Assembly: GCA_021772915.1 (NCBI GenBank)
Contig: JAJFLB010000018.1
Span: forward strand, 124,001 to 188,000
DNA from: Gammaproteobacteria bacterium
GTDB taxonomy: Bacteria > Pseudomonadota > Gammaproteobacteria > Xanthomonadales > SZUA-36
Direction: 5' to 3'
DNA length: 64,000 nucleotides
Positions 50,721 to 61,294 of this stretch are shown here, in pieces (the first letter of the stretch is position 1; every line of letters begins with the position of its first letter). A model generated the notes under the pieces. It saw only the letters and a program-made list of their open reading frames with translations, had not been told where the DNA came from and did not search any database. Made by a program: the position numbers and the translations under genes.

Positions 50721-52150
50721 GCCGCCACGCCCTGACTGAGGCCCGATTCACGTAATTCCTGCGCAACTTGCCCAATACTTCCCGCACCCATCAGCAAGAG
50801 CAGGTCCCCATTTCTCAACAGTGCCGGCAGGGACTCTGCCAAGGTGGAAACATCCGCTATCAATACGGGGTCCACCTTTCCTCGGGCGCGAATGGAATTA
50901 CACAAGGCGACGCTGTCAACACCCTCTATGCAGACTTCACCAGCTGCATAAATGTCGGTCAGTACGACAACATCTGCGGCGGATAAAACCCGGCTGAACT
51001 CATCCAGTAAGTCCGCCGTACGTGTGTAGCGGTGCGGTTGGAAAACGACCACGATACGTCGCCGGGGCCATCCCTGCCGTGCCGCTGAAATCGTTGCTTC
51101 TAACTCGGATGGGTGATGACCGTAGTCTTCAAATGCCCGCACCTTGCCATTGCCAACAATTAATTCACCAATTTCAGCGAAACGCCGGCCCACGCCTTTA
51201 AACTCCTGCAAACAATCGATAATCGCATCCACGTCAAGGCCGATTTCCCAGGCCACCGCTATCGCACCCAAGGCGTTACGGACATTATGCAATCCAGGCA
51301 AATTTATCGACACCGACAGTGGGGTTTTTGACTGTGGCAGGTGGACTTTAAACGACATATCAGACTCATCCTGACGAATGTCTGTGGCCCGTATATCAGC
51401 TGATTCAGCAAGCCCGAAGGTCACAACCTCACGGCTCAATTGTGGAATCAGAGCCTCTACCTGAGGGTCATCAATACACAAAATTGCAGTGCCATAAAAA
51501 GGCAAGTGGTGTAGAAATTCGAGGAAAGCTTTCTTAAGATTTTCAAAGCTGTGCTCGTACGCTTCAAGATGGTCACGATCAATATTGGTTACCAGCGCAA
51601 TAATGGGCTGCAGTGACAAAAACGAGGCATCACTTTCATCTGCCTCTGCGAGCAGAAATTCCCCCTGACCGAGTCTGGCATGGCTACCCCAGGCGTTGAC
51701 AACCCCGCCAATAATAAAGGTCGGGTCCAATCCGGCTTCAGCCAGCAGACTTGCCGTCAGGCTGGTAGTGGTAGTTTTACCATGTGTACCTGCAACCGCA
51801 ATGCCTCGTTTGAAACGCATTAACTCCGCCAACATTTCCGCCCTCGGTACAACTGGGATTCTCGCCACCCTCGCAGCCACAACCTCGGGATTGTCGGGTG
51901 GTACCGCTGTCGACACCACCAGGACGTCCACGTCCTTGACACGCTCGGCATCGTGACCGATAAAAACGTCTATGCCCAGTTTTTTGAGGTGCCTGGTTGC
52001 ACGGGATTCTGATTGGTCAGATCCACTGACCACGAAACCCTGGTTGGCCACTACCTCGGCGATACCATTCATACCTGCGCCACCCACGCCGACAAAGTGT
52101 ATGCGTCGGATGTGGCGCATTGGTCTTAAGTGTCCTTGGCTTGGGGTCAT
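50717..52150 (-). CDS. murC: MurC, UDP-MurNAc-L-alanine ligase
   Basis: About 477 residues. It adds L-alanine to UDP-MurNAc in the cytoplasm. FVGVGGAGMNGIAEVV is the N-terminal nucleotide-binding loop, AVAGTHGKTTTTSLTASLL is the ATP-binding P-loop, and AFEDYGHHPSELEATISAA is the domain 3 signature. I start at the ATG at 52148-52150, which overlaps the murG stop as ATGA; an ATG four codons earlier (52162) lies inside murG. Confidence 0.96.
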   Translation of the reverse strand: MTPSQGHLRPMRHIRRIHFVGVGGAGMNGIAEVVANQGFVVSGSDQSESRATRHLKKLGIDVFIGHDAERVKDVDVLVVSTAVPPDNPEVVAARVARIPVVPRAEMLAELMRFKRGIAVAGTHGKTTTTSLTASLLAEAGLDPTFIIGGVVNAWGSHARLGQGEFLLAEADESDASFLSLQPIIALVTNIDRDHLEAYEHSFENLKKAFLEFLHHLPFYGTAILCIDDPQVEALIPQLSREVVTFGLAESADIRATDIRQDESDMSFKVHLPQSKTPLSVSINLPGLHNVRNALGAIAVAWEIGLDVDAIIDCLQEFKGVGRRFAEIGELIVGNGKVRAFEDYGHHPSELEATISAARQGWPRRRIVVVFQPHRYTRTADLLDEFSRVLSAADVVVLTDIYAAGEVCIEGVDSVALCNSIRARGKVDPVLIADVSTLAESLPALLRNGDLLLLMGAGSIGQVAQELRESGLSQGVAA

Positions 52151-53235
52151 GTATCCGTCCACTCCAGACAGGCCTCAACGACTTTTTCTGCAGCATTTGG
52201 CAAGGCCAATTGCCTTGCAGTACAGGCCATCGACAACAGGACATTACGATCTGCCAGCAACGGCCGCAGTTCAGCAGACAAGGCCTGGGGCGTCAGTTTC
52301 GCCTCGGACACAATGACAGCTGCCCCGGCACAAGACAGGTACTCGGCATTACGCGTCTGGTGGTCATCAACCGCAAAAGAATAGGGCACAAGCACAGACG
52401 CAATACCCACGGCAGCCACTTCTGTAACAGTCAGGGCGCCGGATCTGGAAATCACCAGATCAGCCCAGGCGTATGGCTCAGCCATATCCTCGACAAAAGC
52501 TGCAATTTGCGCTTCGACACCTGCGGCGTGGTATGCCCTCTCCGCCTCGTCAGCGCGCTTCTCACCGGCCTGATGACGCACCTCAATGTCAATTAACGGT
52601 GACAACATTGCCAGCGCATCCGGCACGACCTGGTTCAGGACTCGTGCACCCTGGCTACCTCCGGTTATGAACACCCTGATCGGCCCACTGCGGCCTGCAA
52701 ATCTGGTTTGCGGCGGCGGGAGGTTTGCCACCCCGGCACGAACCGGGTTGCCACTGTTAATGGGATGAAATTTGTCGTGGAAGGTCGCCGGGAAACCCTG
52801 CAGAATTTTTCTGGAAATCCGTGCCAGAGTCTGATTGGTTAGACCCGGTACCCGGTTTTGTTCGTGCACCAGCAATGGAATGCCCTTGGTCCACGCTGCA
52901 ATTCCACCAGGTGCTGCAGCGTAGCCCCCAAAACTGACCGCGCATCCTGGCCGGTTTCTCTCCATCAGACGTCGGGCCTGCCATATGGCACGCAATAATA
53001 ACAATGGCATACGCAGCCAGCGTATCAGCCCTTTGCCACGCAACCCAGTGATAGCTACAAGGTCCAGCTTGATATTGGCCTGCGGAACTTTGAGTGTCTC
53101 CATGCCTCCTTGAGCACCCAGCCAACGAACCGGGATATCACGTCGTTTGAGTGCGTCCGCGACTGCCAGACCGGGAAATATATGTCCACCCGTACCACCC
53201 GCCATGATCAGGACACCGCGGCCGGCCTGCTTCAT
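52147..53235 (-). CDS. murG: MurG, lipid II-forming GlcNAc transferase
   Basis: A 362-residue GT28 enzyme at the inner face of the membrane that adds GlcNAc to lipid I. MAGGTGGHIFPGLAVADAL is the first glycine-rich loop, and SFGGYAAAPGGIAAW is the second. VFITGGSQGARVLNQVVPDAL is the donor phosphate loop. ISRSGALTVTEVAAVGIASVLVPY holds the nucleotide-recognition residues. The ATG overlaps the ftsW stop by four bases. Confidence 0.96.
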   Translation of the reverse strand: MKQAGRGVLIMAGGTGGHIFPGLAVADALKRRDIPVRWLGAQGGMETLKVPQANIKLDLVAITGLRGKGLIRWLRMPLLLLRAIWQARRLMERNRPGCAVSFGGYAAAPGGIAAWTKGIPLLVHEQNRVPGLTNQTLARISRKILQGFPATFHDKFHPINSGNPVRAGVANLPPPQTRFAGRSGPIRVFITGGSQGARVLNQVVPDALAMLSPLIDIEVRHQAGEKRADEAERAYHAAGVEAQIAAFVEDMAEPYAWADLVISRSGALTVTEVAAVGIASVLVPYSFAVDDHQTRNAEYLSCAGAAVIVSEAKLTPQALSAELRPLLADRNVLLSMACTARQLALPNAAEKVVEACLEWTDT

Positions 53236-54431
53236 TTGCGTGCTCCCGGAGTATTGGGTATTCGTGCAACCTTCAGGGGGGCGTCACGATCCAACTCGTA
53301 ACGAATCCTGAAGACAATGCCGAGTGCGAGAAAGGTCATGAGCAGGCTGCTGCCACCCGAACTGATTAGTGGCAATGTCAGACCCTTGGTGGGCAATACG
53401 CCCAAATTCACACCAATATTGACCATGGATTGCAGCGCAATCCACAGACCCGTGCCATAGGCGATATTGCCGGCGAATGGTCTACCTGCACGATGCGCCA
53501 TCAAGCCAATTATCATGATGCGTGTAAACAACAACATGAACATGCTAAGGACGAAAATGACCCCCAACAAACCAAACTCCTCTGCCAGTACCGCAAAGAT
53601 GAAGTCCGTATGTGCTTCAGGCAAATAAAACAGTTTTTGAATGCTCGCACCCAGGCCGACACCAAAAATCTCACCTCGACCCACCGCTATCAACGCCTGG
53701 GTTAACTGAAAACCGCTGTTGAATGGGTCAGACCACGGGTTCATGAAACTGATAATGCGCTTGAGCCTGTAAGGCTCCATTGCTGCAAAACCAAAAACCG
53801 GTAGTACCAGCATCCCCAGTACGACAATGTGTCGCCAGGCGGCACCGGCCAGCCAGACCATGCCACCAACAATCGCAGTGATGACCGCCGCACTGCCCAT
53901 ATCCGGCTGAGCCAGCAGTATGGATGTCAACATGGCCGCCAGTAGCAGGGGTTTGAGGGTGTCAAAAAACCTTATTCTGACCATATCCGCCTTACGCGCC
54001 AGATATCCGGCCATGTAGATGATCACCATCACCTTGACGATTTCTACAACTTGAAAATTAACCAGACCAAGTGCAATCCAGCGTGTGCTTCCGTTAACAC
54101 TGTGCCCAATTCCGGGAATAAAGACCAACAAAAGCACCAGGGCTGAAAGCCACATCAGGGGTCGGCTGATTCGCTCAAGAAACGCAATGGGAATGGCCCT
54201 GAACACAACTGCCAGCAGCAAGCCAAGCAGGATGTACATGACTTGACGAAGCAAGTAGTAATACGTGCTCACGCCATGGCTCTCCGCAACTGCTATCGAT
54301 GAGGAAGCCACCATAACCAGACCGCAGGCAACCAGTAACAATACGGGAACCAACAACCACGGATCCACGTGTACGGCAACATTCAAGTGAGAGTCACGAC
54401 GAGCCTGTTGTCTGTTTGCCGCTTTTCTCAT
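53232..54431 (-). CDS. ftsW: FtsW, septal peptidoglycan polymerase
   Basis: A 399-residue SEDS-family protein with about ten membrane helices. It polymerises glycan strands at the septum together with FtsI. Visible family features are [45 protein letters not shown] with the conserved Asp, [21 protein letters not shown], and the C-terminal [21 protein letters not shown]. The position between mraY and murG identifies it as FtsW rather than RodA. The ATG overlaps the mraY stop. Confidence 0.95.
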   Translation of the reverse strand: MRKAANRQQARRDSHLNVAVHVDPWLLVPVLLLVACGLVMVASSSIAVAESHGVSTYYYLLRQVMYILLGLLLAVVFRAIPIAFLERISRPLMWLSALVLLLVFIPGIGHSVNGSTRWIALGLVNFQVVEIVKVMVIIYMAGYLARKADMVRIRFFDTLKPLLLAAMLTSILLAQPDMGSAAVITAIVGGMVWLAGAAWRHIVVLGMLVLPVFGFAAMEPYRLKRIISFMNPWSDPFNSGFQLTQALIAVGRGEIFGVGLGASIQKLFYLPEAHTDFIFAVLAEEFGLLGVIFVLSMFMLLFTRIMIIGLMAHRAGRPFAGNIAYGTGLWIALQSMVNIGVNLGVLPTKGLTLPLISSGGSSLLMTFLALGIVFRIRYELDRDAPLKVARIPNTPGARK

Positions 54432-55510
54432 CGTATTTTCAAGCTTGCAAGACCCGCTAAAACCAAGATCACAGAGATAATCCAGAAGCGTACAATCACC
54501 CGTGGTTCCGGCCAGCCTTTAAGTTCAAAGTGGTGATGAATAGGTGCCATACGGAAGATCCGTCTACCGGTGAATTTGAACGAAACGACCTGTAAAATGA
54601 CTGATACGGTCTCCATGACAAACACACCCGCCATCAGTACAAACACCAGCTCCTGCCGGACAATGACTGCAATCAACCCCAGTGCCGCACCCATAGACAA
54701 AGCGCCGATATCTCCCATAAAAACCTGTGCAGGGTAAGTGTTAAACCACAGAAACCCCAAGCCGGCACCGGCCAGGGCGCCGCAGAAAACAGTCAGCTCT
54801 CCTGCACCGGGCACATACGGTATGCCCAGGTAGTCTGAAAACACAGAGTGTCCCGTGACGTAGGCAAAAATACCCAATGCAACGGCGAGAAATACGGCTG
54901 GCATGATAGCCAATCCGTCCAACCCATCGGTCAGGTTGACAGCATTGGAAAAACCAACAATAAAAAAATAGGTGACAAACACGTACGCCACACCAAGGGG
55001 GATTAGAATACCTTTGAAAAATGGCACTATCATTTGTGTTTCAGCGGGTAACTGTGCCGTGGAATAAAGATAAATCGCCGCAGCCATTGCCACGACCGAC
55101 TGCAGAAAATATTTCCAGCGTGCTGCCAGCCCTGCAGAATCCTGCAAGATCAATTTACGGTAATCATCCACCCAACCGATCACGCCAAATACCAATGTCA
55201 CCAGCAATACCGTCCAGACGTAACGATTGCCAAGGTCAGACCACAACAAGGTTGAAACCACGATGGCGAACAATATCAGCGCCCCACCCATAGTGGGCGT
55301 ACCGGCTTTGGAAAAATGTGATTTCGGGCCCAGTTTTCTGATCGGTTGACTGACCTGTTTCTTGACCAATCGACGAATGAAAGAAGGCCCCAGCAATAAT
55401 GAGATGGCCAATGCCGTCAGGGTGCTGAGAATGCCCCGCAGCGTAATATAGCCAAACACCAGAAAATCAGAATTGAGCTCCCCCAGCCATGTGAACAGTT
55501 TCAGCAACAT
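54428..55510 (-). CDS. mraY: MraY, phospho-MurNAc-pentapeptide transferase
   Basis: A 360-residue, ten-helix membrane enzyme that joins the UDP-MurNAc pentapeptide to undecaprenyl phosphate to form lipid [21 protein letters not shown] is the first conserved loop, [13 protein letters not shown] contains the catalytic Asp pair, [17 protein letters not shown] is the Mg-binding loop, and [15 protein letters not shown] is the histidine motif. The start and the murF stop share the sequence TGATG. Confidence 0.97.
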   Translation of the reverse strand: MLLKLFTWLGELNSDFLVFGYITLRGILSTLTALAISLLLGPSFIRRLVKKQVSQPIRKLGPKSHFSKAGTPTMGGALILFAIVVSTLLWSDLGNRYVWTVLLVTLVFGVIGWVDDYRKLILQDSAGLAARWKYFLQSVVAMAAAIYLYSTAQLPAETQMIVPFFKGILIPLGVAYVFVTYFFIVGFSNAVNLTDGLDGLAIMPAVFLAVALGIFAYVTGHSVFSDYLGIPYVPGAGELTVFCGALAGAGLGFLWFNTYPAQVFMGDIGALSMGAALGLIAVIVRQELVFVLMAGVFVMETVSVILQVVSFKFTGRRIFRMAPIHHHFELKGWPEPRVIVRFWIISVILVLAGLASLKIR

Positions 55511-56862
55511 CAGCCGCTCGCCCCCTGTGCTTCATGACCATTGGCAATCGCACTGACAACTTGCTCCATTCCCATCGAGCGGGATCCTTTAACCAGGCAC
55601 GCCACCCCCGGTTTCAACGCCGAGCGCAGTGCCTTGATCAACCCTTCCTGGTTACTAAAATGGACAGCCCTGTCACCAAACGCATCTACAGTTGCGGCAC
55701 TGGCGTCACCGAGAGCGAATAGTCGCTTGACACCTAACAAACGGGCCGCATCACCCAGTTCTGCGTGCATCTTGCGACTTTCAACACCCAATTCCTGCAT
55801 ATCACCAAGCACCAGCCAGGGTTCACCGTTTTGACTGGTAAGCACTTGCAAAGCCGCATACAGGGAAGCGGGATTGGCGTTGTAGGTGTCATCAATAACC
55901 ATCCAGCCCGAACTACTGGGCACCAGGGCAAGACGACCTGGTACGGGCTCGACAGCTTCGAGTCCTGCCTTGATATCAGCCAGTGGTACTGCTAATGCCA
56001 GACATACCGCCGTGGCGGCCATGGCGTTGGTAAGATTGTGGTCTCCCGGTAAAGGTAAACGCAGTGAAAATTCCCCCTGCACGGTCGCCACCATTAAGTC
56101 TTTTCCGCAGCGTCGGGCACAAACGTGGCTCTCATCTTCGCCGTTAAAAAAGCAGACATTCCCGGCGGTATTGATGCCTTGCCATAATTTTACCCAGGGC
56201 TCTGCAAAATTCATCACGGCAGTGCCACCTCGGGGCAATGAAGCGTACAACTCGCCCTTGGCACGAGCCACACCCTCCGCGTTGACAAACCCCTGTAAGT
56301 GCGCCGGCCCAACATTGGTGATGACACCTACATCCGGACAAGCCAAACCAGCCAGGTAAGCAATGTCACCTGGATTGCTGGCACCCATTTCCAGCACGGC
56401 AAAGTCGTGCTTGCCGTCCAGGCCAAATAGTGTGAGCGGCAACCCCAGTTCATTATTGAAATTACCCTCAGTGGACAACACCGTGCCGTGTTGCCGCAGG
56501 ATACTGGCAATCATTTCCTTGACGGTGGTTTTGCCGTTGCTGCCAGTGATGCCCACGACTTGCGCAGGACATTGCTTACGCCATTCACCGGCCAGGATAC
56601 CCAGCGCCAAGAGTACGTCGTCCACTTGCAGGGTCGGCAGTTGTGTCTCAACCCCACGGCTAACCAATGCGGCGACTGCCCCTGATTCGGCTGCCTGTCG
56701 AATGTGATCGTGTCCATCGAACGTCTGGCCCGGCAGGGCCGCGAACAACATACCCGGGAGCAAGCTTCGGCTGTCGGTAGTTATGCCTTTAAACGCGCCT
56801 GTGCACGGGTCGCACGCAACGTTCAGCAAGGTTGCGGCATCCCTGAGAGACATGCTAATCAT
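55510..56862 (-). CDS. murF: MurF, UDP-MurNAc-tripeptide D-Ala-D-Ala ligase
   Basis: A 450-residue Mur ligase that adds the dipeptide made by Ddl. [21 protein letters not shown] is the ATP P-loop, and [34 protein letters not shown] is the central signature. [15 protein letters not shown] is the MurF-specific C-terminal motif. The ATG overlaps the murE stop (ATGA) and the murF stop overlaps the mraY start (TGATG). Confidence 0.97.
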   Translation of the reverse strand: MISMSLRDAATLLNVACDPCTGAFKGITTDSRSLLPGMLFAALPGQTFDGHDHIRQAAESGAVAALVSRGVETQLPTLQVDDVLLALGILAGEWRKQCPAQVVGITGSNGKTTVKEMIASILRQHGTVLSTEGNFNNELGLPLTLFGLDGKHDFAVLEMGASNPGDIAYLAGLACPDVGVITNVGPAHLQGFVNAEGVARAKGELYASLPRGGTAVMNFAEPWVKLWQGINTAGNVCFFNGEDESHVCARRCGKDLMVATVQGEFSLRLPLPGDHNLTNAMAATAVCLALAVPLADIKAGLEAVEPVPGRLALVPSSSGWMVIDDTYNANPASLYAALQVLTSQNGEPWLVLGDMQELGVESRKMHAELGDAARLLGVKRLFALGDASAATVDAFGDRAVHFSNQEGLIKALRSALKPGVACLVKGSRSMGMEQVVSAIANGHEAQGASG

Positions 56863-58310
56863 GCGGCAAGACCCAGGGCACTACGCACCGCAGAAACATC
56901 GCTGAATGGGATTCGCTGACCGCCAATCTCCTGCCAGGTTTCATGGCCTTTGCCAGCTACCAGGACAACATCTCCTGATTTACACCTGGCAATGGCCTGG
57001 TGGATGGCTATGCCCCGGTCGGGCTCCACTGTAACCCGCTCGGGTTTTTCGAGCCCTGCAATGACATCATCGATAATTTTACCGACTGATTCATCTCTTG
57101 GGTTATCACTGGTAACAAATACATCATCGGCCAGTAATTCTGCAGCCCGACCCATCTGAGGTCGCTTTCCCTGATCCCGATTTCCCCCGCAGCCAAAGAC
57201 GCAGACCAATCTGCCGTCAAGATGAGCCCTTACTGCCTGCAGGGCCTGCTCCAGTGCATCTGGCGTATGAGCGTAGTCCACCACGACGACCGGTTGGTCA
57301 AGGTCACCACCCAAACGCATCATTCTGCCCGGCACCGGCTGCATGATTTCCAGCTGATGCAGCACCTGGGTCCACGGCATGCCAAGCAGTGCCAACGTGC
57401 CAGCCGTTGCGAGCAGATTTGACGCGTTGAATGCGCCCAACATAGAGGTGTAGATTTTTTCCGTGCCCCAGGGACCATGAATGCGAATCGCCATTCCACC
57501 AATGTCCATGGAGCAAATCTCAGCCCTCAGCTCGGCATCTTTTTGTAAACCAAAGCCAAGCATTTGCATGCCGCCATTCAATTCGCCATACCACTTTCTG
57601 CCAAAAACGTCATCGTGGTTAATGATGGCAAATGCGGGTGCGTAGTCGGTAAACAGTAGACGCTTGGCCGCTGCGTACTCAGACATGTCCGCGTGATAAT
57701 CGAGGTGATCACGGCTGAGATTCGTAAATATGGCCGCATCAAATTGAACGGTCTGGCAACGCTGCTGAACCAGAGCGTGAGAAGACACTTCCATGGCCAG
57801 GCGTTCAACGCCAGTCTTCAGGCAGTCAGATATCACTTTCTGTAAACGGAACGCATCCGGTGTGGTTCGCTCTCCACTTTTGAGTTGGCCGGCGGGACCG
57901 TAGCCCAGAGTACCCACCATTCCGGCCTGGCCGTAAACCCGTTGCCAGGATTGGGCCAGAAAGTGCGCAACCGAGGTTTTGCCGTTGGTACCGGTAACAC
58001 CGACAACCTGCATCTGCTCTGAAGGTGCTGAGTAATAACGGGACGCAAGCTCACCCAGCCTCCCACCCAATCCAGCCACTTCGAGGCTTGGCACCTCCAA
58101 AGAGGGTAGATCTTGCAGTCCATCATGGATTACGGCAACCGCGCCTGCAGCGACCGCTGAGGAGGCATAGTCCAGGCCATGACCCGAATGACCCTGTACG
58201 GCCACAAATACATCACCGGGGTTGATTGTTCGATTGTCCAGACCAATTCCACTCATCTCAACAGGCGCAACATCATCAACCCAGCCCTGCAGTAATTCCT
58301 GCAACGTCAC
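56859..58310 (-). CDS. murE: MurE, UDP-MurNAc-dipeptide diaminopimelate ligase
   Basis: A 483-residue Mur ligase. VVGVTGTNGKTSVAHFLAQ is the P-loop, and VVDYAHTPDALEQALQAVR and VFGCGGNRDQGKRPQMG are domain 3 motifs. TSDNPRDES contains the DNPR signature that selects meso-diaminopimelate, as in other Gram-negative bacteria, rather than lysine. The start is a GTG overlapping the ftsI stop (GTGA), so translation is coupled along the cluster. Confidence 0.96.
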   Translation of the reverse strand: MTLQELLQGWVDDVAPVEMSGIGLDNRTINPGDVFVAVQGHSGHGLDYASSAVAAGAVAVIHDGLQDLPSLEVPSLEVAGLGGRLGELASRYYSAPSEQMQVVGVTGTNGKTSVAHFLAQSWQRVYGQAGMVGTLGYGPAGQLKSGERTTPDAFRLQKVISDCLKTGVERLAMEVSSHALVQQRCQTVQFDAAIFTNLSRDHLDYHADMSEYAAAKRLLFTDYAPAFAIINHDDVFGRKWYGELNGGMQMLGFGLQKDAELRAEICSMDIGGMAIRIHGPWGTEKIYTSMLGAFNASNLLATAGTLALLGMPWTQVLHQLEIMQPVPGRMMRLGGDLDQPVVVVDYAHTPDALEQALQAVRAHLDGRLVCVFGCGGNRDQGKRPQMGRAAELLADDVFVTSDNPRDESVGKIIDDVIAGLEKPERVTVEPDRGIAIHQAIARCKSGDVVLVAGKGHETWQEIGGQRIPFSDVSAVRSALGLAA

Positions 58311-60013
58311 TGTGTTACGCCCTGTTCATTTACATTCACCAGCATTGCAGGAAAATCATCCGGCGGAATATTCAAAATACGCAATGCGCCGGTCATAATG
58401 CTGGCAAACAACGGGGCAGCGACCAAACCACCGTAATAAACCTCACCAGTTGGGTCGTTGATCACCACCACGCACACGAGCTGAGGATTGCTGGCTGGGC
58501 CGAAACCCGCAAAACTTGAGACATAGCTGTCGGCGTTGTACCCCGACGCACTGGCTTTGTGCGAGGTGCCGGTCTTGCCGGCAATTCGATAATTCGGTAT
58601 ACGAGCCCTTGAACCGGTACCCTCGGCAGCCGTAACTGTTTCCAGCATTGTGGCGATCGTCTGGGCAATATCCACATCGATCGCAGCCAGTGGAGGATTA
58701 TTGGCACCCTGGATGAAGGCTGGCTGCCGCAACTTGCCACCATTTGCGATCGCAGCGTAAGCCTGGGCCAGTTGCAGGGGTGTGGCTGAGATGCCGTAAC
58801 CATAAGAGATGGTCGCTTTCTCCAATGGTCTCCAGCGACGATGGTTGCGCAACACACCTGCCGACTCCCCGGGAAAGCCAGTGCCGGTCGCCTCGCCAAA
58901 TCCGTAACGGCGATAGGTATCCCACATCTTTTCCGCCGCTAACTCAAGCGTAAGTTTCGTGACCCCCACATTGCTTGACTTAGTCAGGACACCTGTGACA
59001 TCCAGCATTCCGTAATTACTATGGTCATAAATGGTATGCCCGGAAACCCTGGTATACCCGGGTGACGTATCCACCGGTGTGGTGGCACTCGCCAGGCGGT
59101 TTTCCAATACCGACGTAATAGCCATCGGTTTCAAGACTGAGCCCGGTTCAAACACGTCAGTAACCGCACGGTTACGTCTGCCATCTATTTCACGACCAGG
59201 ATCATGGGGGTTGTAAGATGGCTGATTAACCATCACCAGGACTTCACCACTCTTGACATCCAGCACGACCACGCTTCCGGAGCGTGCACCATGTTGAAGC
59301 ACGGTCTCTTTCAGTTCACGGTAGGCGAGATATTGTAGACGCTTATCCAGCGTAAGCTGGAGATCCTGCCCAGGATGCGATTGTCTGACGAGTTGAACTT
59401 CTTCGATCGTCTGCCCTTTGCGGTCTTTATGCACACGCTTGCTGCCCGGGCTGCCAGCCAACCAGTTGTCATAGGCAAGTTCAATTCCTTCCTGACCGAT
59501 ATCGTCGATATTAGTGAATCCAATGACGTGAGCAGTAACTTCACCGGCAGGATAAAAGCGACGGTATTCTTTTTGCAGGTAGACACCGGGTATATTCAAG
59601 GCCTTGATTGCACCCGCCACGTCCGGGTTCAAACGCCTTTGCAACCAGACAAACTCCTTGCCGGAACGTTGGGTGAGTTTACGTTTGATAGCTTCCGGGT
59701 TGGCATCGAGCAAACGCGCCAGCGTTTCAATTTTGTCGGCATACTCAAGTAACTGACCCGGGTGTACCCAAACCGAGTCAACCGGTGTGCTCACTGCCAG
59801 TGGCTCCCCATTGCGGTCCGCAATAACGCCCCTGGTCGAGGCAATAGTGACTTCCCGCAAATAGCGGGCCTCTCCTTGACCCTGCAGGAAGTCGGTCTCC
59901 ATAACCTGTAAATCAATCGCACGTGCTATTAATGCGATCGAGAAAAGCAAAAATATCAGTAACATGGAGTACAGTCGTCTAATTGGAACAATTTGTTGAC
60001 CGGATGTACTCAA
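58307..60013 (-). CDS. ftsI: FtsI / PBP3, septal transpeptidase
   Basis: A 568-residue class B PBP that cross-links septal peptidoglycan with FtsW. A short cytoplasmic tail and one membrane helix (SMLLIFLLFSIALIARAIDLQV) come first. The pedestal domain has GVIADRNGEPLAVSTPVDSVWVHP. The transpeptidase has SVLK (EPGSVLKPMAI), SSN (LTKSSNVGVTK) and KTGT (IAGKTGTSHKA). The start is TTG at 60011-60013, overlapping the ftsL stop as TTGA; the N-terminal length then matches PBP3 of relatives. Confidence 0.95.
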   Translation of the reverse strand: MSTSGQQIVPIRRLYSMLLIFLLFSIALIARAIDLQVMETDFLQGQGEARYLREVTIASTRGVIADRNGEPLAVSTPVDSVWVHPGQLLEYADKIETLARLLDANPEAIKRKLTQRSGKEFVWLQRRLNPDVAGAIKALNIPGVYLQKEYRRFYPAGEVTAHVIGFTNIDDIGQEGIELAYDNWLAGSPGSKRVHKDRKGQTIEEVQLVRQSHPGQDLQLTLDKRLQYLAYRELKETVLQHGARSGSVVVLDVKSGEVLVMVNQPSYNPHDPGREIDGRRNRAVTDVFEPGSVLKPMAITSVLENRLASATTPVDTSPGYTRVSGHTIYDHSNYGMLDVTGVLTKSSNVGVTKLTLELAAEKMWDTYRRYGFGEATGTGFPGESAGVLRNHRRWRPLEKATISYGYGISATPLQLAQAYAAIANGGKLRQPAFIQGANNPPLAAIDVDIAQTIATMLETVTAAEGTGSRARIPNYRIAGKTGTSHKASASGYNADSYVSSFAGFGPASNPQLVCVVVINDPTGEVYYGGLVAAPLFASIMTGALRILNIPPDDFPAMLVNVNEQGVTQ

Positions 60014-60279
60014 GGCCGCTTAACCAGTATTTGTGTTTTGTCAGGTCGATGCATGCGCAGAACTCCACGTGCTGTCTTTTCAATCTGACTGGCGTCTGCC
60101 AACCAGCCCTGCTCTATCTGCAAGCGACTCCATTCGGCCAGGCGCTCATCCTGACGGGATTCCAGTACACCAAGCTGGATGGCAAGAAGACGATTTTGGT
60201 GCTGGGTGTAGACCACACCCAGCGCGGTGCCTACATCCACAACAAGGAGAAAAAGCAGTGTCACTATTTGCAAATTCAC
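60010..60279 (-). CDS. ftsL: FtsL, divisome bitopic protein
   Basis: About 89 residues: one membrane helix near the start (NLQIVTLLFLLVVDVGTALGVVYTQH) and a periplasmic leucine-zipper-like coiled coil (LLAIQLGVLESRQDERLAEWSRLQIEQ). It forms FtsQBL and activates FtsWI. I start at GTG 60277-60279, one base after the rsmH stop, because TAGGAG lies exactly five bases upstream. An ATG at 60295-60297, inside rsmH, would give 95 residues and has a poorer ribosome site. Gene order rsmH-ftsL-ftsI is standard. Confidence 0.88.
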   Translation of the reverse strand: MNLQIVTLLFLLVVDVGTALGVVYTQHQNRLLAIQLGVLESRQDERLAEWSRLQIEQGWLADASQIEKTARGVLRMHRPDKTQILVKRP

Positions 60280-60280
60280 C

Positions 60281-61255
60281 CTAGCTCCTACCAACATCTG
60301 CCAGGCCGCTGGACTCTGACCCCAACTTCTGTGCAACCCTCATGATTGCACTGCGTGCCCTGGGGTTCGTGGAAATTTCATCCACGGAGGGTCGTTGGGG
60401 TTTGCCAATCAACTTCAATTTGGGGGACCAGCTTGGATGCTCTGGAATATTGCGTCGGACCCGGCCTGGTCTTGCGGCTTCTCGGAATGTCCGCTTGACC
60501 AGGCGGTCTTCAAGGGAGTGAAAGCTGATAGCTACCAGCCGGCCTCCCGGGCGCAACTGCTCGATGGCTGCCTCCAATCCGGAGGCCAGGTCACCCAGTT
60601 CGTTGTTGATAAAAATTCGGATTGCCTGAAAGCATCGCGTTGCCGGATGCTTGTGATCCCATCGACCAATCGTCTGCTCGATAAGCTCCGCCAGCTGAGT
60701 GGTCGATTCCAAACATTGCTGTTGCCGGGTCTTCACGATACTCCGGGCGATCCTGCGCGCATGGCGCTCCTCTCCAAACTCCCAAAACACGCGAGATATT
60801 TCCCGCTCCGATGCGTCTGCGAGCCACATGGCCGCTGACGTACCCTTGGTTGGGTCCATCCGCATATCCAGCGGGCCATCCTTCAGAAAGGAAAAGCCTC
60901 GCTCCGGATCATCCAGTTGTGGTGAAGAAACTCCAAGATCCAACAATATGCCATCCAGGTTTCTCTCTATTTTCCACACCTGCGTAATGCGGTCTAACTC
61001 CGCAAAACTTCCCTGGACAATGGAGAATCTCGGCTCATCCGACCATTCTTCCATTCCCGCCGCCACCGCCTGCGGGTCCTTATCCAGGCAAAATAAACAT
61101 CCCTGCTCGTCCAGCCCGGCCATAATCGCCCGGCTGTGTCCACCTCTGCCGTAGGTTGCGTCGAGGTAGAATCCATCTCCTCGCAGATTGAGTGATGAAA
61201 CCGCTTCTTCCAGCAAAACAGCTTGATGCTGGTATCTGTTCATCAGTTCCGGCAC
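60281..61255 (-). CDS. rsmH: RsmH, 16S rRNA m4C1402 methyltransferase
   Basis: A 324-residue SAM-dependent enzyme (formerly MraW) that methylates N4 of C1402 in the P site of 16S rRNA. HQAVLLEEAVSSLNLRGDGFYLDATYGRGGHSRAIM contains the SAM loop. LDGILLDLGVSSPQLDDPERGFSF is the catalytic region, and LRPGGRLVAISFHSLEDRLVKRTFRE is the C-terminal motif. The frame begins at GTG 61255; an ATG four codons later (MNRYQHQAV) is an equal candidate, since the GGAGG upstream fits neither spacing well. Confidence 0.95.
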   Translation of the reverse strand: MPELMNRYQHQAVLLEEAVSSLNLRGDGFYLDATYGRGGHSRAIMAGLDEQGCLFCLDKDPQAVAAGMEEWSDEPRFSIVQGSFAELDRITQVWKIERNLDGILLDLGVSSPQLDDPERGFSFLKDGPLDMRMDPTKGTSAAMWLADASEREISRVFWEFGEERHARRIARSIVKTRQQQCLESTTQLAELIEQTIGRWDHKHPATRCFQAIRIFINNELGDLASGLEAAIEQLRPGGRLVAISFHSLEDRLVKRTFREAARPGRVRRNIPEHPSWSPKLKLIGKPQRPSVDEISTNPRARSAIMRVAQKLGSESSGLADVGRS

Positions 61256-61294
61256 AACCTCCGGTTTGCACTCAACGCGTCATTAGTTCTCTGC